Program-made: the position numbers and the translations under genes
Notes under the pieces: model-generated
The model's input: only the letters and a program-made list of their open reading frames with translations
Databases searched by the model: none
Told to the model about the DNA's origin: nothing
Shown: one piece after another, positions 18,606-29,814 of the stretch
Numbering within the stretch: position 1 is the stretch's first letter
How the letters are laid out: each line of letters opens with the position of its first letter
From: Microbacterium arborescens
GTDB taxonomy: Bacteria; Actinomycetota; Actinomycetes; Actinomycetales; Microbacteriaceae
Reading direction: 5' to 3'
DNA length: 64,000 nt
Assembly (NCBI RefSeq): GCF_030369635.1
Contig: NZ_CP128474.1
Span: 1,860,001-1,924,000, forward strand

Positions 18606-19552
18606 CGGCGGGCACGCTCCTTCGGGTCGAGGGCGTCGCGCACGACGTCGCCCAGCATGAGGAAGGACAGGACCGTCACCGACAGCGCGGCAGCGGGGTA
18701 GATCAGCACCATCGGGCTCGTGGTGAGCGACTGACGCGCGGAGTTGATGTCGTTGCCCCAGCTCATCACCGTGCCGGGCAGGCCGATGCCGAGGAACGAC
18801 AGGGTCGCCTCGGCGACGATGAACGTGCCGAGCGAGACGGTGGCCACGGCGATCACCGGAGCGATCGCGTTGGGCAGGACGTGACGCAGCAGGACGCGCC
18901 ACCGCGAGACGCCGAGGGCGATGGACGCCACGACGTAGTCCGCCTGCTTCGCCGTCAGGACCGCACCGCGCATGATGCGGGCGATCTGAGGCCACGCGAA
19001 CACGGCGATGACGAGGGCGACGACGAGCGGCGTCCGGTCGGGGACGACCGACATGAAGACGATGGCACCGAGGACCGTGGGGATGGCGAAGAAGATGTCG
19101 GCCACGCGCGAGAGGATCGCGTCGAGGATGCCGCCGTAGTACCCGGCGAGGGCGCCGACGACGGAGCCGAAGATCGTGACCATCAGCGTCGCGATGAAGC
19201 CGACCATGACCGACGACTGCGTTCCGTAGATCACGCGGGCGTAGACATCGCAGCCCTGACGGGTGAACCCGAAGATGTGTCCGGCGCGCGGCCCGGCGTT
19301 GCTGTCGGCCAGCTGACAATTCGCGGTCGGCGACACAGGCGAGAAGAGCCCGGGGAACATCGCGACGAAGAGGATCAGCACGATGAGGACGGCCGAGACC
19401 CAGAACATGGGTCGGCGGCGCATCGACTGCCACGCGTCGCTCCAGACGGTGCGCGGCTTGTCGTCGGTCGAGACCGCGTCGATCGCCTGGAGCGGCGTCT
19501 CCTCTTCGGGAGCGACGAAGTGTTCCTGATTCCGGCGGAGATTACTTGGCAT
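18602..19552 (-). CDS. oligopeptide ABC transporter permease (OppC-like, second system)
   Basis: 316 residues. It has a cytosolic N-terminus, TM1 (about 49-70), a periplasmic loop with a Cys-containing ANCQLADSNAGPRAGHIFGFTRQGCD segment, then five helices. The ATPase-contact loop is IALGVSRWRVLLRHVLPNAIAP and the terminus LMLGDVVRDALDPKERARR is typical of OppC. It overlaps the upstream OppB gene by 11 bp and the ATPase gene by 4 bp, so the three are translationally coupled. Confidence 0.93.
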   Translation of the reverse strand: MPSNLRRNQEHFVAPEEETPLQAIDAVSTDDKPRTVWSDAWQSMRRRPMFWVSAVLIVLILFVAMFPGLFSPVSPTANCQLADSNAGPRAGHIFGFTRQGCDVYARVIYGTQSSVMVGFIATLMVTIFGSVVGALAGYYGGILDAILSRVADIFFAIPTVLGAIVFMSVVPDRTPLVVALVIAVFAWPQIARIMRGAVLTAKQADYVVASIALGVSRWRVLLRHVLPNAIAPVIAVATVSLGTFIVAEATLSFLGIGLPGTVMSWGNDINSARQSLTTSPMVLIYPAAALSVTVLSFLMLGDVVRDALDPKERARR

Positions 19553-20471
19553 AGCGGATCCTCGGGTCGAGCCAGGCGTACAGGAGGTCGACGAGCAGGT
19601 TCGCCAGCATGATGATGATGACCATGATGGCGACGAAGGACACGACGGTGGGCCCCTCCCCGATCGTGATGGCGCGATAGATCGTGCCGCCGACGCCGTT
19701 GATGTTGAAGATGCTCTCGGTGACGATCGCCCCGACCATGAGCGATCCGAGATCGACGCCGAGGTAGGTCACGACCGGAACGAGCGAGTTGCGGAGCACG
19801 TGCACCGTGACGACGCGCGGGCGGCTGAGGCCTTTCGCCGTCGCCGTGCGGACGAAGTCGGCGGAGAGATTCTCGGCGACCGATGAGCGGGTGAGCCGGA
19901 CGATGTAGGCGAACGAGACCGTCGCGAGCACGATCGCCGGCAGGAGGAGCTCGTTCCAGGGCGCACCCGCACTGACGGTGGTGCGGAACCACCCGAGTTG
20001 GATGCCGAGGACGTACTGCAAAACGAAGCCGATGACGAAGGTCGGCACAGAGATGAGGAGCAGGCTGACGACCAGGGCGGTGGCGTCGAAGAGCTTGCCC
20101 TTGCGCAGGCCCGCGATGAGACCGACGACGATGCCGAAGACCGCTTCGATCGCGAGGGCGAGGACCGCCAGTCGCAGCGTGATCGGGAACGCCTGAGCCA
20201 TCACGTCGATGACGGGACGGCCCGAGAACGTCGTGCCCCAGTCGCCCTGCAGCAGCGCCCCGATGTACAGGAAGTACTGCACGATGAACGGCTTGTCGAG
20301 GTTGTACTGCGCCCTCACCGCCTCGATGACGGCGGGAGACGGTTGACGCTCGCCGTACAGGGCGGCGATCGGGTCTCCCGGCAAGAGGAAGACGAGGGCG
20401 TAGATGAGAAGGGTCGCCCCGAAGAAGACGGGGATCAGCTGCAGCAGCCGTCGACCGATGAACCAGAGCAT
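19542..20471 (-). CDS. oligopeptide ABC transporter permease (OppB-like, second system)
   Basis: 309 residues, the normal OppB length, unlike the 506-residue paralogue of the first system. N-terminal helix RRLLQLIPVFFGATLLIYALVFLLPGDP, then TM2-TM3 (about 100-160), contact loop near FVRTATAKGLSRPRVVTVHVLRNSLVPV, and the terminus LVDLLYAWLDPRIRY. ATG 20469-20471. It lies 117 bp after the second binding protein, with a hairpin between them. Confidence 0.93.
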   Translation of the reverse strand: MLWFIGRRLLQLIPVFFGATLLIYALVFLLPGDPIAALYGERQPSPAVIEAVRAQYNLDKPFIVQYFLYIGALLQGDWGTTFSGRPVIDVMAQAFPITLRLAVLALAIEAVFGIVVGLIAGLRKGKLFDATALVVSLLLISVPTFVIGFVLQYVLGIQLGWFRTTVSAGAPWNELLLPAIVLATVSFAYIVRLTRSSVAENLSADFVRTATAKGLSRPRVVTVHVLRNSLVPVVTYLGVDLGSLMVGAIVTESIFNINGVGGTIYRAITIGEGPTVVSFVAIMVIIIMLANLLVDLLYAWLDPRIRYAK

Positions 20472-20527
20472 CGACGAATAGTTCCTAAATGGGTTCGGGT
20501 AGTGAGGGCGAATAGGCCCCGGTCAGC

Positions 20528-20563
20528 ACGGTGTCCGGGACGCGAATGCGCCCCGGACACCGT
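20528..20563 (-). terminator. intra-operon hairpin after the second lipoprotein gene
   Basis: 12-bp perfect stem, ACGGTGTCCGGG (20528-20539) with CCCGGACACCGT (20552-20563). Its position matches the hairpin after the first binding-protein gene. Confidence 0.7.
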
Positions 20564-20588
20564 ACTCGATGATCGCCTGGAGCCGAAC

Positions 20589-22199
20589 TCAGCCCTTGGT
20601 GACCTGGTTGTACAGCGGCACCGAGTCCCAGCCGAAGACGACGTTGTCGACGCCCTCGCCCCAGACACCGACGGCGTTCTGGTACCACAGCGGAACGCTG
20701 GGCAGATCGCGCATCAGGATCTCCTGAGCCTGCTCGTACAGGCCGGCCGCGTCCTCGATGGACGGAGCCGATGCGGCCTGCGTCAGCAGCTGGTCGAACT
20801 CGGGGTTGGTGTAGCCCTCGTAGTTCGAGCTCGCGCCGGTGCTGTACTGCGCCGACAGGAAGTTACCCTGCGACGGGTAGTCGGCCTGCCATCCGGCGCG
20901 GGTGGCGCCGGTGAGGGTGCCGGACGTGCGCAGGTCGAGCGCAGCGGCGAACGTCGGCTGCGGTGAACCAACCGCCTCGATACCGAGCGTGTTGGCGATG
21001 CTGTTCGCGACAGCATCCACCCAAGCCTGGTGGCCGCCATCGGAGTTGTACGTGATGGTGAACGGTCCGGCGTACGGGCTGATCGCCTCGGCCTCGGCCC
21101 ACTTCGCCTTCGCCTCTTCGGGGTTGTACTCGAGAACCTCGGAGCCCGGCAGGTCGTCGCTCCAGCCCTCGACGACCGGCGACGTGAAGTCGGTGGCCGG
21201 CGTGCGCGTGCCCTGGAAGATCGTGTCGGTGATCTCTTCCCGGTTGATCGCCATCGAGATGGCGGCGCGACGGAGCTGACCCTCTTCGTCGTTGCCGAAG
21301 TTCGGCAGGTAGAAGGGGATGTTGAAGCCCTGGAAGATCGCGGCGGGCTGGTTGACCGAACGCTCCGGGAAGTCCGTCTCGTAGGTCGCGAACGCGGTGT
21401 CGGGAACGGTGTCGAGCACGTCGAGGTTGCCGCCCTGCGCGTCGGCGTAAGCCGACTCGAGAGAGGTGTAGAAGACGATGTTCAGACCGTCGTTCTTGAC
21501 CTCGCGCACACCCTTGTAGTCGGGGTTCGGAACGAGGTTGATGCCCTCGTTGTGGCGCCAGGCGCCCTCGCCGTCGAGCATGTACGGGCCGTTGCCGACC
21601 GGGTTCTCGCCGAACGCCTCGAGGTCTTCGAAAGCGACGGACGGCAGCGGCATGTAAGCCGTGTAGCCGAGACGCAGCGGGAAGTCGGCGTCGGGAGCCT
21701 TGAGCGTGACCGTGAAGGTCATGTCATCGACGACCGCGAGGCCCGTCGGGGCGGTGCTGCCGTCGTCGGACGCACCCTCGATCGTGTAGAACCAGTACGC
21801 GCCGTTCTCGTCCTGCGCGCCGGCGGTCCAGGTGTCGACGAAGGTCTTCGCGGTGATCTCCTCACCGTTGCTGAACTTCCAGCCGTCGGCGACGGTGATG
21901 GTCCACACCACGTTGTCGTCGCTTTCGATCGAGGAAGCGACCTCGTTCTCGATCGTGCCGTCCGCCTTGTAGCTGACCAGACCCGCGTACATCGAGGTGA
22001 GGATGCGGCCACCGCCGGTCTCGGTGGTGCCGAAGGTCAGCAGCGGGTTCTGCGGCTCGGTGCCGTTCGTGGTGATGATCGCGGAGGCGTTGGAGCCCCC
22101 GCCCGTGTTGCTGTCGCCGCCGGCCGAGCAACCGGCCAGCGTGAGCGTGACGGCGGACACCAGCGCGATCGCGCCGACTCCCCAACGTCGTCTCGACAT
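20589..22199 (-). CDS. peptide-binding lipoprotein of ABC transporter (SBP family 5, second system)
   Basis: 536-residue solute-binding lipoprotein. It has a basic start (MSRRRW), a hydrophobic segment, and lipobox TLAGC with Cys 24, followed by a Gly/Ser/Asn-rich linker. Family features include ADGWKFSNGEEITAKTFVDTW, GNGPYMLDGEG and the C-terminal DLPSVPLWYQNAVGVWGEGVDNV. ATG 22197-22199 is selected by AGGAGG six bases upstream; an earlier in-frame ATG lacks one. First gene of the second importer operon, divergent from the M24 peptidase gene across 378 bp. Confidence 0.93.
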   Translation of the reverse strand: MSRRRWGVGAIALVSAVTLTLAGCSAGGDSNTGGGSNASAIITTNGTEPQNPLLTFGTTETGGGRILTSMYAGLVSYKADGTIENEVASSIESDDNVVWTITVADGWKFSNGEEITAKTFVDTWTAGAQDENGAYWFYTIEGASDDGSTAPTGLAVVDDMTFTVTLKAPDADFPLRLGYTAYMPLPSVAFEDLEAFGENPVGNGPYMLDGEGAWRHNEGINLVPNPDYKGVREVKNDGLNIVFYTSLESAYADAQGGNLDVLDTVPDTAFATYETDFPERSVNQPAAIFQGFNIPFYLPNFGNDEEGQLRRAAISMAINREEITDTIFQGTRTPATDFTSPVVEGWSDDLPGSEVLEYNPEEAKAKWAEAEAISPYAGPFTITYNSDGGHQAWVDAVANSIANTLGIEAVGSPQPTFAAALDLRTSGTLTGATRAGWQADYPSQGNFLSAQYSTGASSNYEGYTNPEFDQLLTQAASAPSIEDAAGLYEQAQEILMRDLPSVPLWYQNAVGVWGEGVDNVVFGWDSVPLYNQVTKG

Positions 22200-22577
22200 G
22201 TTTCCTCCTGGGTGACGGGTACGCACTCACGGTGGACGGTGGTGAAGACACACCGGTGTCCGGAGCACGGGATATACCCCCGACGATAAGCGCGAGCCGC
22301 CCCTGTGACCGCATCCAGGCCCAAACCGTTACATGTCGGCAACAATCGCGGCGGCGGGGTTGTCATCCTGCGTCGGCTGCGTGTCGATGCCTGCGCGGTG
22401 CGTCATCCGGGGCACCGAGACCGCTCCGACACAGCCCAGGAAGGGGCTTACTAAGTATGGCGAGAGGAATTGCGTACCTTCGATAGCAAGGTGAATCTGT
22501 TCGGTAACAGCTCTGATGTAAAGTCGGGACATCTCGGTCTCGCACTCGGCGGGACACCCGATCCAAGGAGAGCCGCT
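22200..22577. promoter_or_regulatory. 378-bp divergent control region between importer and peptidase genes
   Basis: No gene is seen. The right half, from about 22440, is AT-richer than its surroundings and holds two small dyads, CTTACTAAG (22447-22455) and ACCTT-N7-AAGGT (22476-22492). These could be regulator sites, for instance for the Lrp/AsnC protein encoded 2.5 kb away. This is inference from position and symmetry only. Promoter hexamers could not be assigned with confidence. Confidence 0.4.
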
Positions 22578-23738
22578 GTGGTGGACGACGCCATCCTCAT
22601 CTACGCGAGCACGCTGGCAGCCGACATGCGCCACGTCATCCCCCACGACGTGCACGACCCGTTCCTCTACATCGAGATCGCGGGAGCGCCGCACGTGGCG
22701 ATCAAGTCGCTCGAAGCGGCACGCATGCGCGACGTCCCGGGCATGACGGTCTTCCCGCTCGATGAGCTCGGCTTCGACGAGTTCCGTGCGGCCGGCCAAG
22801 ACCCCGACCTCGCCGAGCTCTCCACCCTGGTCGCCGCCTGCCGCCGTCTGGGCGTGACCGGCGCCGCCGTGCCGCCCACCTTCCCGCTCGAGGTCGCCGA
22901 CCACCTGCGCGCCAACGGCATCGACGTGCGTGTCGACCGCGACCTCTTCGTCCAGCGTCGGCGCGTGAAGACTCCGCACGAGCTCGCCGGCATCCGCCGT
23001 GCGCAGGTGGCCGCGGAAGCGGGTGTCTCGCTCGTCGCCGACGCGATGCACCGCTCGACGGTCGCAGCAGACGGCGGGCTCATGCTCGACGGTGTGCCGC
23101 TCACGTGCGAGGACCTCAAGGACCGCATCCGCTCGGTCTTCCTGCGCAACGGGTGCGAAGACGCCGGCATGATCGTCGCCCACGGCGCGCAGACCTGCAT
23201 CGGTCACCACGCGGGGTCAGGACAGATCTTCGAGGGCGAGCCCGTGACCGTCGACATCTGCCCGCGCGACATCGCCTCGGGCGGCAACTCCGACATGACC
23301 CGCACGTTCGTCAAGGGCGACATCGACGACGAGCTCGCGTTCTACTACGACATCGTCAAGAAGTCGTTCGACGCGACGCTGGCCGCGATCCGCCCCGGTC
23401 TGCCGGTGGCCGAGCTCCACCGCATCTCGTGCGAGCCGATCGAAGCCGCGGGCCAGCCCACCCAACTGACCAAGAAGCCCGGCGAGGTGCTCGACGAGGG
23501 CTACTTCCATTCGCTCGGGCACGGCGTGGGGCTCGAGGTCCACGAGCCGCCGAGCCTCAACCAGAACGATGCGGTCCTCGTCGCCGGCGACGTCATCGCC
23601 ATCGAGCCGGGCTGCTATCGGCAGGGCTTCGGCGGCGTTCGCCTGGAGGACATCGTGCTCGTGACCGAGGACGGCTACGAGCTCATCTCGGACTACCCCT
23701 ACGACCTCGTTCCGGTGTCGTTGCCCCGAGGCAAGTGA
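22578..23738 (+). CDS. M24 family metallopeptidase (Xaa-Pro dipeptidase-like)
   Basis: 386-residue cytosolic creatinase-fold peptidase. An N-terminal domain of about 150 residues is followed by the pita-bread catalytic domain. The five metal ligands appear in order: D in TVDICPRD, D in GGNSDMTRTF, H in HSLGHGVGLEVHE, E in VIAIEPGCY and E in GVRLEDIV. The substrate-contact histidine HEP is present. The start is GTG 22578, behind AAGGAG with seven-base spacing; an adjacent GTG at 22581 is possible. It is followed two bases later by an M20 peptidase gene. It lies next to two peptide importers, so it probably degrades imported peptides or a related amide. Confidence 0.88.
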   Translation: MVDDAILIYASTLAADMRHVIPHDVHDPFLYIEIAGAPHVAIKSLEAARMRDVPGMTVFPLDELGFDEFRAAGQDPDLAELSTLVAACRRLGVTGAAVPPTFPLEVADHLRANGIDVRVDRDLFVQRRRVKTPHELAGIRRAQVAAEAGVSLVADAMHRSTVAADGGLMLDGVPLTCEDLKDRIRSVFLRNGCEDAGMIVAHGAQTCIGHHAGSGQIFEGEPVTVDICPRDIASGGNSDMTRTFVKGDIDDELAFYYDIVKKSFDATLAAIRPGLPVAELHRISCEPIEAAGQPTQLTKKPGEVLDEGYFHSLGHGVGLEVHEPPSLNQNDAVLVAGDVIAIEPGCYRQGFGGVRLEDIVLVTEDGYELISDYPYDLVPVSLPRGK

Positions 23739-23740
23739 CG

Positions 23741-25105
23741 ATGGGTCGCGACCCGCGGATCGACGAGGCCGCCGACACCATCGTCGCGAGCTGGCAGGAG
23801 GTGTGCCGGTTCCCCACGGTCGCCGGTCGCCTGGATGCCATCGCGGCGGCGGCGGACTGGATCGAGGAACGACTCGCTCCGCTGATGGACCGCGTCGTGC
23901 GCTACGAGATCCCCGACTACGGCCCCGTCGTCGTCGGCTTCCGCGCCGGAGCCAGTGACGCATCGCTGCTGCTGTACAACCACTACGACGTGCAGCCCGA
24001 GGGCGACCCGTCGCGCTGGTCGTCTCCGCCCTACGCCGCCGAGATCCGAGACGGCGCGATGTACGCGCGCGGCGCGTGCGACGACAAAGCAGACGTCGCC
24101 GGGCGTCTTGCCTCGCTGCGCCTCTGGATCGACGAGCACGACGGACGCACACCCTTCGGGGTCATCTATCTCGCCGACCCGTGCGAAGAGATCGGCAGCC
24201 CGGGCCTCGGAGAGGTACTCGCCGCGCACGCGGCAGAGCTCCGAGCAGATGCGTGCCTGTGGGAGAGCTACCTGCGCGAGGAGGACGGCCGCCCCGCCGT
24301 CGGCTTCGGGTGCCGCGGCTCGCTCGAGATCGAGCTCTCTCTCGACATCCTCGCCTCGGCACAGCATCCCTCGTACTCGTCGATCCTGCGGTCCGCACCG
24401 CTCGAGCTGATGGCGGCCATCTCGTCGATGCGCACCGAAGACGGCCGGATCGCCGTCGCCGGCGTGCGCGACGACGCCCTCGTCCCCGACGAGCGGGCAC
24501 GTCGCCGCACCGCGGACATCACACTGCCCGGACCGTCGATCGCGCGCGACGGAGTCTCGCCGTACCTTCCCGGCACAGACTCGCAGCTCTCGACGCGTTT
24601 CGTGTTCGAACCCTCGATGAGCCTCTCGGGCTTCGACCTCGATGACGGAGTGCGTCAGAGCATCCCGGCGTCGGCGACGGCTCGCGTGCGCTTCGGGCTC
24701 GTCCCGGGGATGCGGCCCGAGCGCGTGGTGGCCGCCGTGCGGACGCACCTCGCGGAACGGCATCCGGATGTCGCGGTCTCCGTGATCCGCGCGCTCGCGC
24801 CCGCCTACTCGCCCGTGCAATCGGCCTTCGGCGAAGCCGTCGTGCGCGCCGCCGGACGCGCGTTCGGCGCGGAGGCGGTCGTCTACGACGTGATGACCGG
24901 GGCAGGACCCGGGGCACTGTTCCTCGAGCACCTCGGCGCGCCGATCATCTCCCCCACCGGCACCCTGCGACCCGCCGGAAACATGCACGGCTACGATGAG
25001 CACGGCTACGTCGAGGATTTTCTCGATCACGTGCAGTTCACGCTCGACGTCTTCCGAGAGCTCGAACGAAGCGGCTTCGCCGACACCGCCCGGGGAGGGG
25101 CATGA
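23741..25105 (+). CDS. M20 family metallopeptidase (ArgE/DapE/dipeptidase type)
   Basis: 454-residue zinc peptidase. Metal-site motifs: H in YNHYDVQPEG (about residue 80), D in RGACDDKADV (about 112), EE in DPCEEIGSPG (about 147-148), and a C-terminal H in NMHGYDEHGYVED. A dimerisation domain lies in the middle. ATG 23741 follows the M24 stop by two bases; a GTG at 23735 overlapping that stop is an alternative. The frame remains open far upstream inside the M24 gene, but that is a shadow. The closest functional class is probably dipeptidase; the substrate is unproven. Confidence 0.88.
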   Translation: MGRDPRIDEAADTIVASWQEVCRFPTVAGRLDAIAAAADWIEERLAPLMDRVVRYEIPDYGPVVVGFRAGASDASLLLYNHYDVQPEGDPSRWSSPPYAAEIRDGAMYARGACDDKADVAGRLASLRLWIDEHDGRTPFGVIYLADPCEEIGSPGLGEVLAAHAAELRADACLWESYLREEDGRPAVGFGCRGSLEIELSLDILASAQHPSYSSILRSAPLELMAAISSMRTEDGRIAVAGVRDDALVPDERARRRTADITLPGPSIARDGVSPYLPGTDSQLSTRFVFEPSMSLSGFDLDDGVRQSIPASATARVRFGLVPGMRPERVVAAVRTHLAERHPDVAVSVIRALAPAYSPVQSAFGEAVVRAAGRAFGAEAVVYDVMTGAGPGALFLEHLGAPIISPTGTLRPAGNMHGYDEHGYVEDFLDHVQFTLDVFRELERSGFADTARGGA

Positions 25106-25650
25106 CGACCGACCCAGCGCGACTGCGCTCTCTGCTCGAGCCCGAACGCGACGTGCTCGAGATCGACGACATCGACCGGCGCATCCTCCATCGCCTTCAC
25201 GAGGACGCACGGGCGTCGATGCGCAGCATCGCGGCGGAGGTGGGAATGTCGGCCCCGGCCGTCGCCGAGCGGATCGCCCGCATGGAGCGAGGTCACGTCA
25301 TCCGGCGACACACGATCGAACTCGACTGGGCGGCACTGGGCTACCCGATGCTCGTGGTGATGCCGCTGCGCCTGACAGGCGACGCAGACGCCGCCACGGT
25401 CCTGAGCGCGCTGAAGGCGATCGACGCGATGACCGAGGTCATCGTGCTGGCCGCCGGGTACGACCTCATGGCGCGGTTCCGCGTGCGGGACCATGCCGAC
25501 TTGCAGCGGCTGCTCGTCGAAGAGGTCTGGCCCATCCCGGGGATCGACCGCGTCGAGACCATGCTCGCCATCGGCCGTCTCGCCGATCCCGAACCGCTGC
25601 AGCACGTGCTGGCGACCGAGACTCCCGCGCGCAAACGGCGCCGCCCGTGA
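25102..25650 (+). CDS. Lrp/AsnC family transcriptional regulator
   Basis: 182 residues. The N-terminal winged helix-turn-helix is IDRRILHRLHEDARASMRSIAAEVGMSAPAVAERIARMERGHVI (about 23-66). It is followed by an RAM ligand-binding domain (about 80-160) with the gly-rich turn ...LAAGYDLMARFRV. A basic tail ends the protein. ATG overlaps the M20 peptidase stop in ATGA, so regulator and peptidases form one operon. Members of this family sense amino acids; here it probably controls the peptidase operon and perhaps the divergent importer. The recognition sequence is unknown. Confidence 0.92.
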   Translation: MTTDPARLRSLLEPERDVLEIDDIDRRILHRLHEDARASMRSIAAEVGMSAPAVAERIARMERGHVIRRHTIELDWAALGYPMLVVMPLRLTGDADAATVLSALKAIDAMTEVIVLAAGYDLMARFRVRDHADLQRLLVEEVWPIPGIDRVETMLAIGRLADPEPLQHVLATETPARKRRRP

Positions 25651-25689
25651 CGCCCCACCCCCGGGCCTAACATCGACCGGGGAGGAACA

Positions 25690-26445
25690 ATGACGCACGT
25701 GTCGCGGAGTCGGCTCTGGTGGGAGATCGCCCTCGTCCTGGCGGTCTCCGTGGGCCGTTCGGCCTTCTTCTCGGTGCTGTCGTTCCTGCAGGCCGTGACG
25801 AGCGAGGTGAGCCTGGGCGACCAGTCGACCTCGCTCAACCCGGGCGCCGCGACGGCGGATGCCTGGTCAGTGGTCTCGCAGGTCTTCTCGAATCTGTTCA
25901 ACCTGGCCCCGGTGGCGCTGGCGATCTACTTCCTCTGGGAGCCGGGCCGGTCGGCGCTGCGCCGCATCGGCCTGGACTTCCGGATGTTCGGGAGGGATGC
26001 CGGCGCCGGCATCCTGCTCGTCGCCCTCATCGGCGTTCCCGGCCTCGGCCTCTACGCCCTCGGGCGCGCGCTCGGCATCACCGTCCAGGTCGGCGCGGCT
26101 CCGCTCGACGGCGGGTGGACGGCCGTCCTCCTCCTCGCCCTCGCCGCGTTGCGCGCGGGCCTCACGGAAGAGGTCATCTTCATCGGGTATCTGTTCGACC
26201 GGCTGCGGCGGCTCGGCTGGAGCACGTGGGCGATCATCCTGTCGACGGCGGCGCTGCGCGGCCTGTACCACGCGTACCAGGGCATCGGTCCGATCTTCGG
26301 CAACATCGCGATGGGCGTGGTCTTCGGATGGGTGTACCACCGCTGGGGCCGGGTGATGCCGCTCGTGGTCGCCCACGTCGTGATCGACCTCGTCGCCTTC
26401 ATCGGCTATCCGCTGGCCGCATCGTGGTGGCCCGGTCTCTTCTGA
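25690..26445 (+). CDS. CPBP family intramembrane metalloprotease-like protein
   Basis: 251-residue membrane protein with about seven hydrophobic segments. The CPBP/Abi motifs are present: EE in LTEEVIFIGYLFDRL (about 158-172), R-x3-H in LRGLYHAYQG (about 194-203), a glycine-rich FGNIAMGVVFGWVYHRWG and the final H in VVAHVVIDLVAFI. ATG 25690 has GGAGG six bases upstream. A -10-like TAACAT lies at 25668-25673. A single gene after the Lrp regulator, convergent with gcvP. Substrates of such proteins are generally unknown; some act in bacteriocin immunity or prenyl-protein processing. Confidence 0.88.
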   Translation: MTHVSRSRLWWEIALVLAVSVGRSAFFSVLSFLQAVTSEVSLGDQSTSLNPGAATADAWSVVSQVFSNLFNLAPVALAIYFLWEPGRSALRRIGLDFRMFGRDAGAGILLVALIGVPGLGLYALGRALGITVQVGAAPLDGGWTAVLLLALAALRAGLTEEVIFIGYLFDRLRRLGWSTWAIILSTAALRGLYHAYQGIGPIFGNIAMGVVFGWVYHRWGRVMPLVVAHVVIDLVAFIGYPLAASWWPGLF

Positions 26446-26477
26446 GCCCCGCACCCTGACCCCGAGCCCGACGAGAA

Positions 26478-26533
26478 CGCACCGTCCCGCCGAGCACGCA
26501 CCTCGGAGGGTACGTGCTCGGCGAAACGGTGCG
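26478..26533. terminator. long bidirectional hairpin between the CPBP gene and gcvP
   Basis: Two stacked stems, CGCACCGT/ACGGTGCG (26478-26485, 26526-26533) and GCCGAGCACG/CGTGCTCGGC (26489-26498, 26513-26522), with a 3-base internal loop. It lies between convergent genes. Confidence 0.8.
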
Positions 26534-26554
26534 CTCTCGCGAAGCGGCCCGGCG

Positions 26555-29430
<2,876 letters not shown>

Positions 29431-29434
<4 letters not shown>

Positions 29435-29814
29435 CGGTCTCCGCCGGTGAGCTCGACGTAGGCGGCGCGGTCGAGCAATGCACCGGCGTCCGCGGGATCG
29501 ATCTCGATACGCACGAGCCACCCCTCAGCGAACGGCCCGGCGTTGACGAGCGACGGGTCGTCCACGACGGCCTCGTTGATCTCGACGACGGTCCCGCTCA
29601 GCGGTGCGTAGAGCTCGCCGACCGACTTCGTCGACTCGATCTCGCCGCACACGGCGTCGGCGGTCACACGGGTTCCCACGGCGGGGAGGTCGACGAACAC
29701 GACGTCGCCCAGCTTCTCGGCGGCGTAGTCGGTGATGCCGACGGTCGCGGTCGTGCCCGAGAGGTCGACCCACTCGTGCTCGGCGGTGTACTTCAGGGCG
29801 TCGAGATCGGTCAT
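29431..29814 (-). CDS. gcvH: glycine cleavage system H-protein
   Basis: 127-residue lipoyl carrier that shuttles the aminomethyl intermediate between P- and T-proteins. The lipoylation lysine lies in [15 protein letters not shown] (about residue 63). N-terminal [10 protein letters not shown] and [19 protein letters not shown] are classic for GcvH. It overlaps gcvT upstream and gcvP downstream by ATGA junctions, so the three subunits are translationally coupled. Confidence 0.96.

Noticed and set aside
16881..19433. 850-codon frame that would fuse a long N-terminal part to the second Opp ATPase
   Set aside because: The extra part is antisense-like noise in the permease region. The ATPase starts at 18605 with a ribosome site and ATGA overlap.
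23105..25105. 666-codon frame suggesting an M24-M20 fusion
   Set aside because: The M24 peptidase is complete in another frame and ends at 23738; the M20 enzyme begins at 23741.
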